In this document: piece by piece, positions 57,348 to 64,000 of the stretch
Layout: each line of letters opens with the position of its first letter
Position numbering within the stretch: the first letter of the stretch is position 1
Assembly: GCA_029204225.1 (NCBI GenBank)
Contig: CM055107.1
Span: forward strand, 23,951,391-24,015,390
Reading direction: 5' to 3'
DNA: 64,000 bases
From: Diphasiastrum complanatum
Lineage: Eukaryota; Streptophyta; Lycopodiopsida; Lycopodiales; Lycopodiaceae
Position numbers and translations under genes: made by a program
The notes under the pieces: generated by a model
Seen by the model: only the letters and a program-made list of their open reading frames with translations
Told to the model about the DNA's origin: nothing
Databases searched by the model: none

Positions 57348-57713
57348 CTGTGAATACACATCTGCTAAGGATGACGCTTGAACTGAAAAGTTGTAGAGCC
57401 AATAAAGCTCATCTAAGGCCAAAAGAAAGAGAAGTAAGAGCGGAGAGTGATGAGGTGACGAGAAGGAGCTCTGAAGGAGGTCACACCTGAAAGCTTCTCA
57501 CAATATCCTCTTCTTGTTTATATAAATTTACTGTGAATACACATCTTCTAAGGATGATGCTTGAACTGAAAAGTTGTAGAGCCAATAAAGCTCGTCTATG
57601 GCCAGAAGAAAGAGAAGTAAGAGTGGAGAGTGATGAGGTGATGAGAAGGAGCTTTGAGGGAGGTTACACTTGAAAGCTTCTGACAATATCCTCTTCCAGT
57701 TTATATAAATTTA
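57348..57713. repeat. 183-bp tandem duplication
   Basis: Copies 57348-57530 and 57531-57713, about 90% alike, both begin CTGTGAATACACATCT and end TTTATATAAATTTA, which is TATA-like on either strand. Flanking sequence to 58050 shows nothing coding. Confidence 0.93.
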
Positions 57714-58054
57714 TTGCAGAGGAACAAGTGGGAATTTGGAATAATTGTTGAGTGTTGAGTCTGGACGTTTGGAGTTGAAGTCACCAATTCTCTTAGCTTT
57801 TGGCTCTTAGATGCTCACCTTCACCTTTGGCTCGATCCTAATAGCTCAAAAGTAATAGGGCGTTTGCTGGAGTAAATTGCATCAGACTTGCATGCCAGGT
57901 CTATAAATTCATACACTGGGATTGATGGTTATATTTCCACAAAAGCATCACGATCAATCTACTATTTGGGGTATGTCTTCTAATCTTACCAAAATATTAC
58001 AACTTTGTCATTTTATAGTTACAAATTCTAGAATCTATAGGTCTACTCGAGCAC

Positions 58055-58122
58055 TGCTAGTGTGAGTCTTGTTGAGCAGAGTATAGAATGCTAGTGTGAG
58101 TCTTGTTGAGCAGAGTATAGAA
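58055..58122. repeat. 34-bp tandem duplication
   Basis: TGCTAGTGTGAGTCTTGTTG with its continuation AGCAGAGTATAGAA occurs at 58055 and 58089 without change. Confidence 0.95.
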
Positions 58123-58583
58123 ACGAAAAGCAGAGTTACAAGTAGAGAGTAGAGATTTCCTATCCTTTGAGTTTGTTCTGTGCTTGCACTTTTCTGGTCA
58201 CTAGTGGATGGGGCACTTTCAGACAAAATTACAGCTTCAGTAGCAAGACTGGTTGCTACTATTGTTCAATAAGTGCTAGAAACTACTCTTTGCTCTCAGA
58301 CATTGTAGTCACAAGTTGCCTGATTACTTCCCTTGAAAGATTTTGAATAACGTTCTTTTACTGTCGTTTCTGGTGTACTTAATGATCCATCAATCATCAT
58401 ACAATAACATTAACAATACAACCATGCTCATGTGAACAAAATCTCATCTGTTGTTGAGGCAATCAGGTTGATCTATAATTAAATGATCCAAGTAAGATTT
58501 TATTCAATCTGTTATGCATTGAAACGATTTGCAGAAGACTAAATGAAGAAACTTTAGAAAAACAAAAACAAGTCACTGCTGGT

Positions 58584-58937
58584 CTAACATTGCATCTCTG
58601 GAAAGTTCTGAGTAAAGTTCAGAGTAGCATCATAGATATTTGATGGCAGTTGTATAGATTCAGGGATTTGCTTCATACGATTAGTCGGATAGCCTCTTTG
58701 AGCAAATGCTTGTGCTTGGAACCTCTGCCTCGACGCCTCTGCTTGGAACCTCTTCCTCACGTGGAACTTGTGCCTCGACGCCTCTGCTTGGAACCTCTGC
58801 CTCACGTGGAACTTGTGTCTCGGGCTTGTGCCTGACCCTACAACGAATATGCTGGTTGGCGCTTCCAACGAGCAAGGAGCAATCAGGCACATATCACCCA
58901 CCAACAAGCAATGAGCAATGAGGTGCACAACGAGCAA
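58584..58937 (-). other. Open frame over a 45-bp minisatellite, coding status unknown
   Basis: Minus-strand frame of 117 codons. The 45-bp unit (58731-58775 and 58776-58820, plus a partial copy before it) keeps the frame and encodes a repeated 15-residue peptide of the form FQAEASRHKFHVRKR. The last 30 residues (IPESIQLPSNIYDATLNFTQ) look ordinary. No family recognised. Codon-neutral repeat expansion could explain the open frame by chance. Confidence 0.3.
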
Positions 58938-59265
58938 TGAGGCGCATCATCCAAACCAACGAGCAAACGAAAGGAAATAGGTTCGATGGAGACCTGAGGA
59001 AAATGAGACTGGAGATGGAGATGGAGATGGAGGACAGAGAGGATCGATGGGAGTAGGAACAAATTAGCGTGAGAAAGTGGGAGACGGGCTACGAATTTAA
59101 TGTTTAATCTTTAATGAGACATGAGAGATGGAGGGCATATTTAATATGGGTATTAATGGCATTTAATGGCTATTTCAAGGGTTGTAGTAAAAATAATTTT
59201 TTTTAATATATGATACCCGGGCACAGGGTGGTACCCTCATTTTTTGCCCTAGTCCGGGTAGATCC
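58938..59265. other. Unassigned DNA before the last copia element
   Basis: Short repeats of the form AACGAGCAATGAGG near 58915-58945, then AT-rich sequence. The bases GATCC at 59261-59265 directly precede the LTR and are the candidate left target-site copy. Confidence 0.5.
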
Positions 59266-59914
59266 TGTGAAAGATTCAACTAGTTTCATCACATTTTGCA
59301 ATATTTCCATATTTGGCATATTGAGGCCAAAACTTGTTTTAGACTTAGAGGTTGACTTTCAAAGTTCATTAGTCTAAATTTCATTTGAATAAACACTTTT
59401 TGAAAGTGTGGGAAAGATAGAATGCGAGTTTGAGTAGATTCAATTTGAATAAGTTGGGCACATTGAATCTAGACCCAAAATTGGTAGGGTTAGCATTTTG
59501 GTGGGAAAGCCAAGTGGCCAAATAGGGTTTAAACCTGTTATAAAAGGATGTAATTTGTGGAGAGAGTCATCTTCTCTCTTCTCTATCTCATTTCATGCTT
59601 ATACATGGTTCTCTTGGGTTCTACTATCCATTGGTGCACTATCTTGGTGATTGCTTGCAATTCTATGTGTAGAATGATCTATATTTGCTATTTTTGGATC
59701 CACACGTGTGAAATACAGTAGCTTGCTGGTTTTGTACGGACAACAACAGTACATAATCATTTCATTCAAGTTTGATCAAGTTCTATTAGTGTTTGCATCT
59801 CAAATCGTGTGTAGATGCTGATTTTTCTACATTGGTGAAATTGGTAGTGTATTTCTCTTTCTAACCAAAGATCATTCAAGTAGATTGGATCTTAAGGATC
59901 TGAAATCTTTCACA
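59266..59914 (+). repeat. 5' LTR (649 bp)
   Basis: Starts TGTGAAAGATTC and ends GAAATCTTTCACA, immediately followed by a primer-binding site complementary to initiator tRNA-Met, which fixes the 3' boundary. Confidence 0.93.
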
Positions 59915-59928
59915 TGGTATCAGAGCTT
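59915..59928 (+). promoter_or_regulatory. Primer-binding site (tRNA-iMet)
   Basis: TGGTATCAGAGCTT is the standard plant copia primer-binding site, where the 3' end of initiator tRNA-Met primes minus-strand DNA synthesis. Confidence 0.93.
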
Positions 59929-60513
59929 GTGTTTCAGGTTATGAAGGAGGAAATCAGATCTATCAATGATTTGGTGAAGATATCAAGTCTAGAGCATGCT
60001 AGAGAGGATTCTACACCAAAATTGGATTTTTCCTTTTGTAGATTGGATCTTTTGTAGATCAAAACACTAAATAGGTCAATATACTTGTTCAATTCCATTT
60101 TTTGAATTCACATGCTGGATTTGGCCGATTTTTGGATCATTGGTTCAGCCTAAGTGGTGGCTTATAGATTGCATATCAAATTTTCAGCATTTGCATGTAG
60201 ATTTGGAATAGTCATTTTTTTGTGATTTTGTCAAAACCCTAATTTTGATTGGATCTCTAGATAGTGAGGTTGCTGGACTTCATTTGAGTGTGTTTCAATC
60301 TTAGGAAGTGGCAAAAGTCATTAGATTGAGGATAGATCATAGGTTGATCAAGATTCCATGATTCTATGTGTTGCTTTGCTTGGATAAGTGCTAGAAGAGA
60401 ACTTGTGAGATAGTTTCAAATCTTGGTGATTTCTTTTGAAAGCATTTGTTGTTGTTCAAAGGAGTGCTTTGTGCATTGAAACAGGTTGAAAGAGAAGATT
60501 AGGTCATTGCTAC

Positions 60514-62946
60514 ATGGCAACCTCAATTGGAGTCATGTTGGAAGCCAATGATAGGCTTACCTCAAGTAACTATTCATTATGGAAAGTGAGGATGGAGTCA
60601 CTTCTTGAGGTGAATGATGTTTTGGATATTGTTGTAGGTTTGGAGGAGAGACTAGCAACACAACAAGATCAATTGAGGTGTGACAAGAGGGTCAAGAAGG
60701 CTCTACACATGAGAAAGATGAATGTTACCAATGAACTTCTCAAGGAAGTTGGTAAGTGCACATCATCTTTGGAAGCTTGGAATTCATTGAAGAAGCTTTA
60801 TGAATCCAAGTCTACTTCTAGAGTGTTGACTCTAAGAAGGCAAATCTTTTCTTGTTTGCAAAAGAATGAAGAAAGTCCAAGTACTTTTGTTTTGAGAATG
60901 AGAGCATTGAATGATGAGTTAGCTTGCATAGATGAAAGCATTAAGAAAGGAGAGCTTATTCAAGTGATTCTTAATGGCTTGTTGGATGCTCATGCTAACA
61001 TTGCTCAAAGTATTGCTATTCAAAAGACTTTGCCAAGTTTGATGGATCTTCAAGAGATCTTGATCAATGAGGAATATAGGCTTCAAGCAAGAGGTGGATC
61101 TACATCGACACTTCAAGAGGATGCTATGTTCACAAAGGGCAAATTCAAGGGCAAAAACAAAAGCAAATGGTCTAAAGGGCAAGATCAAGTGGATGCTTCT
61201 TCAAGTGGCAAAAAGAAGGATAGATCAAAGCTCAAGTGCTTCTATTGTGGCATCAAAGGACACTTTGCAAGTGAGTGCTACAAGAAGAAGAGAGATCAAG
61301 GAGACAAGCAAGGTAATCTTACTCTTGATGAGGATGGTTTGGATGTGCAAGATGCAAATGATGATGCTTTTGTGATGTCTTCATGTATGCTTGTTAATGA
61401 TGGAGATCTAGATCCTTGGTGGATTGATAGTGGAGCAAGTTCACACATGACCTTTCACAAAGAATACTTCACTTCTTTGTTGGCATATGGAGATGACAAG
61501 AGGGTGATCTACACGGCCAATGATGGTGAGTGTGCAATCAAAGGGATTGGCACAATTCCTATTTCTCTCTCTACAAATAGGAATGTTCATTTGGAGGATG
61601 TCTTGTTTATTCCATCTATTACCAAGAATTTTCTTAGTGTGAGTCAAATGCTAAGTAAGGGCCTCAAGGTGGAGTTTGATGGAGATGCTTGTTTGATCAA
61701 AAGGATGGATGTCTTGATTGGAAAAGGTAAAAGACAAGGGAAGTTATTCAAACTTGATGTTTGTGTTATTGCTAACCAAGTTGGATGTGTTGCAAGGGAG
61801 CAAATTTCTATTCAAGAGGTTTGGCACAAAAGGATGGGACACCTCAACTTCAAGTCATTGGAGGTAATGGCAAGAAAGAAGGTTGTGATTGGTCTTCCAA
61901 GTTCCTTAAGTAATGACAAGCATGTTTGTGAGTCTTGTGCTTCGTCTAAGTCACATAGACTACCTTATACTAGATCTATTTCTAGATCTACAAAGCCTTT
62001 TCAACTTGTACATTCGGATATTCATGGATTTACTACAATTAGCAATAGTGGAGCTAAGATGTATGTAACATTCATTGATGATTTTAGTAGATTTTGTTGG
62101 ATCTATCTACTAAAGAACAAGGATGAAGTGTATGATGTCTTTGTCAAGTTCAAGAATGCAAGGGAGAACCAATTCTCCACAAAGATCAAGTGCTTGAGAG
62201 GTGACAATGGTGGTGAGTACATATCTAACAAGTTCAAGGCCTTTTGTGATGAGCATGGGATCAAGAGGGAGTATACAACATCAAGGACTCCACAACAAAA
62301 TGGAGTGGCTGAAAAGAAGAATAGGACTTTATGTGAAAGTGCTAAAGCTATGAGGTTAAGTGCTAATCTTGACAAACCATTTTGGGATCAAGCTTTGTTG
62401 TGTGCCAATTTCTTGTGCAATAGGTGGCCGAGTGCTATTTTGGATGGAAGGACACCTTTTGAGATGCTATTCAAGAGGAGGCCGAGTGTCAACTTTCTAA
62501 GAACTTTTGGATGCACATGCTATGTCAACATTACTCTTGATGATAGGACCAAGGAAGATCCATCTTCAAGAAGAGATATTTTTGTTGGACATAATGAGGT
62601 GAGTAAAGCCTACAAGATTTACATTCCTTCTACTAACAAAGTGATTGTTGGTAGAGATGTCATCTTTGATGAGGGGAACATTCCAAAAGTGTCTTCAAGC
62701 ATGATTGATGGTAGTGTGGATGGATGTAACAGTCTTGATGTTGATGAACAGGATCCTACTTTGGATGGTGATGATGATGGACCTTCATCAAGTCAAAATC
62801 CAAGGAGAACATCAAGGGAAAGACAAGTACCTTCAAGGCTCACATATGATCAAAAGCTGGGCAAACTAGTAGTTTCTAGAAATTATGTTGCTTTCCTAAC
62901 CTCTTTGGATGAAAGAAGAGAATCGGATCCAAGCAATGGATCTTGA
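60514..62946 (+). pseudogene. Copia gag-protease-integrase polyprotein, frameshifted before RT
   Basis: An 810-codon open frame starting MATSIGVMLEANDRLTSSNY. Gag (UBN2-like) occupies about residues 1-230; zinc knuckle CFYCGIKGHFASEC at about 241-254; protease WWIDSGASSHM at about 303-313; GAG-pre-integrase VWHKRMGHLNFKSL near 435-450 with CESCASSKSHRLPY; integrase HSD at about 500-502, RGDNGGEY at about 561-568 and QQNGVAEKKN near 594-603, giving exactly 35 residues between the second Asp and the Glu. The integrase C-terminus is FGCTCYVNITLDDR. After TSLDE a small deletion near 62925 shifts the frame to a stop at 62946; RT continues in another frame. Confidence 0.96.
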
Positions 62947-64000
62947 GTATCAAGCTCTTATGAAGAATGGAACATGGAGATTGGTGGAGTTACCTAAGGA
63001 CAAGAAAGCTATTGGATGCAAATGGATCTTCAAGGTGAAGACAAACCAAGATGGATCTATCAACAAGTACAAGGCAAGGTTAGTAGCAAAAGGATATGCT
63101 CAACAACAAGGGATTGACTATGATGAGACCTTTGCACCCGTGGCAAAGATGGTAAGCATTTGAGTCATCATTTCACTTACTACACTTTATGGATGGGATC
63201 TATGGCAAATGGACATTTCAAATGCATTCTTGAATGGTGATCTTGAGGAGGAAGTATACATGGAGCAACCCGAGAGCTACATCTCATCAACAAAGCCAAA
63301 TCATGTGTGTCTTCTACAAAAGAGTTTGTATGGCCTTAAGCAAGCACCAAGGAGTTGGTATGCTAAGCTTAACACTTTTTTACTCTCTCAAGGCTTTGTT
63401 ATGAGTGAGTATGATCATTCACTTTATTATAGGTTTGCTGGAAATGATGTTACCATCTTGCTAATCTATGTAGATGATATCATCTTGAGTGGTGGAGACA
63501 ATCAAGATGTGGAGGATATCAAGAATGCTCTTAAGGAGGAGTTTGAGGTGCATGATCTTGGTAATTTGCATTACATTTTAGGAATAGAAATCATTAGATC
63601 TTCTCAATCTACTTTCATTTGTCAAGAGAAGTATGCTAATTCTATTCTAGAAAGATTTCATATGGTAGATGCAAAAGCTATTGATACACCTATGGAGTCT
63701 CATGTAAAGCTTACTATAAGAGGTAATGAAAGATCCTTCAAGGACATTACTCTCTATAGAAAGCTAGTTGGTTCACTCATCTATCTAACCATTACTAGAC
63801 CTGATCTAAGCTATTGTGTTGGAAGATTGAGTCAATTCATGCAAGATCCTAGTGAGGAGCATTGGAAGCTAGAAAAGCGAGTTTTGAGGTATATCATGGG
63901 AACTCGAGATTTTGGCATATTGTATGAGGGATCATCACCTAATCTTTTTGGATATTCAGATTCGGACTATGCTGGAGATGTAATGGATAGGAAATCCATT
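62926..64000 (+). pseudogene. Copia reverse transcriptase and start of RNase H, one nonsense codon
   Basis: Continues as [20 protein letters not shown] and [20 protein letters not shown], then APVAKMVSI followed by TGA at 63161-63163 where an Arg codon (CGA) is expected. Reading continues in the same frame: LWQMDISNAFLNGDLEEEVY, SLYGLKQAPRSWYAKLN, ILLIYVDDIILSGG (intact YVDD), FEVHDLGNLHYILGIEIIRS, LVGSLIYLTITRPDLSYCVG, FGYSDSDYAGDVMDRKSI, where the window ends. Apart from the TGA the RT is complete. Confidence 0.94.

Larger units (their letters stand above)
59266..64000 (+). mobile_element. Ty1/copia retrotransposon, lineage A, nearly intact, cut by window end
   Basis: The 5' LTR 59266-59914 (649 bp) is bounded by TGTGAAAGATT and AATCTTTCACA, a perfect terminal inverted repeat. 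The primer-binding site TGGTATCAGAGCTT follows at 59915-59928, then a leader of about 585 bp, the gag-pol frame from 60514, RT and the start of RNase H at the right edge. Only two disabling changes were seen in over 3.4 kb of coding sequence, making this the youngest-looking element here. The 3' LTR is outside the window. Confidence 0.96.

Noticed and set aside
57133-57402. 89-codon minus-strand frame that looks like a transit peptide
   Set aside because: It has no ATG at its start (it begins with TTG after a stop) and no recognisable mature protein; the frame also overlaps another open frame.

Overview
The window is nuclear DNA of a land plant. The evidence is two host genes with canonical GT-AG introns, a dense load of decayed Ty1/copia and Ty3/gypsy retrotransposons with primer-binding sites complementary to plant initiator tRNA-Met, a MITE-like insertion and long (GA)n/(GT)n/(CT)n microsatellites. 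There are no tRNA, rRNA, CRISPR or bacterial features. Low gene density and long TE-filled introns fit a large genome; a fern or other non-flowering plant is my guess, not something the sequence proves.

Host genes. (1) On the + strand, exons between 4835 and 14401 join in one reading frame into the C-terminal 1,159 residues of a nucleotidyltransferase/poly(A) polymerase-like protein (pol-beta superfamily). It has an intact GS motif and catalytic aspartates; the first exon(s) are not visible. Its 4.5-kb fifth visible intron holds copia and gypsy debris. (2) On the + strand, three very small exons at 47385-47453, 49643-49747 and 50137-50178 encode a complete 71-residue twin-CX9C protein, the cytochrome c oxidase assembly factor COA5/PET191. 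Its first intron carries an LTR-like insertion.

Mobile DNA by region: 1-3452, copia (-), cut by the left edge; 9420-11658, copia (+) and gypsy gag (-) remnants inside an intron; 17530-20252, copia fragments; 20253-25714, near full-length copia (-) with a 788-bp 3' LTR and a truncated 5' LTR; 25924-26400 and 33350-34065, two copies of one gypsy integrase tail (-); 27350-28507 and 28640-30815, copia (-); 30880-31497, copia (+) 3' end with polypurine tract and LTR start; 34180-36095, copia (+); 36105-37745, copia (+) split by a solo LTR; about 37948-42030, copia (-) with a partial second LTR; 44940-46100, gypsy gag-protease (+) split by a 280-bp MITE-like element; 55077-56090, copia gag-protease (+); 59266-64000, the best preserved copia element (+), running off the right edge.

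Two copia lineages recur. Lineage A has gag starting with a LEAN/LEAS-containing stretch and a CX2CX4HX4C knuckle. Lineage B has gag starting MDKLD/IDKLD and an HSDICGP/HSDLCGP integrase motif. Nearly every copy has lost a catalytic segment by internal deletion, while neighbouring domains stay readable.

The least explained segment is 42353-43885: a decayed single-frame gene of no family I recognise, with a good TATA box and, upstream of it, a cluster of CGAAGG motifs mostly spaced 31 bp apart. I found no convincing new multi-gene system; this locus and the MITE are the best leads.
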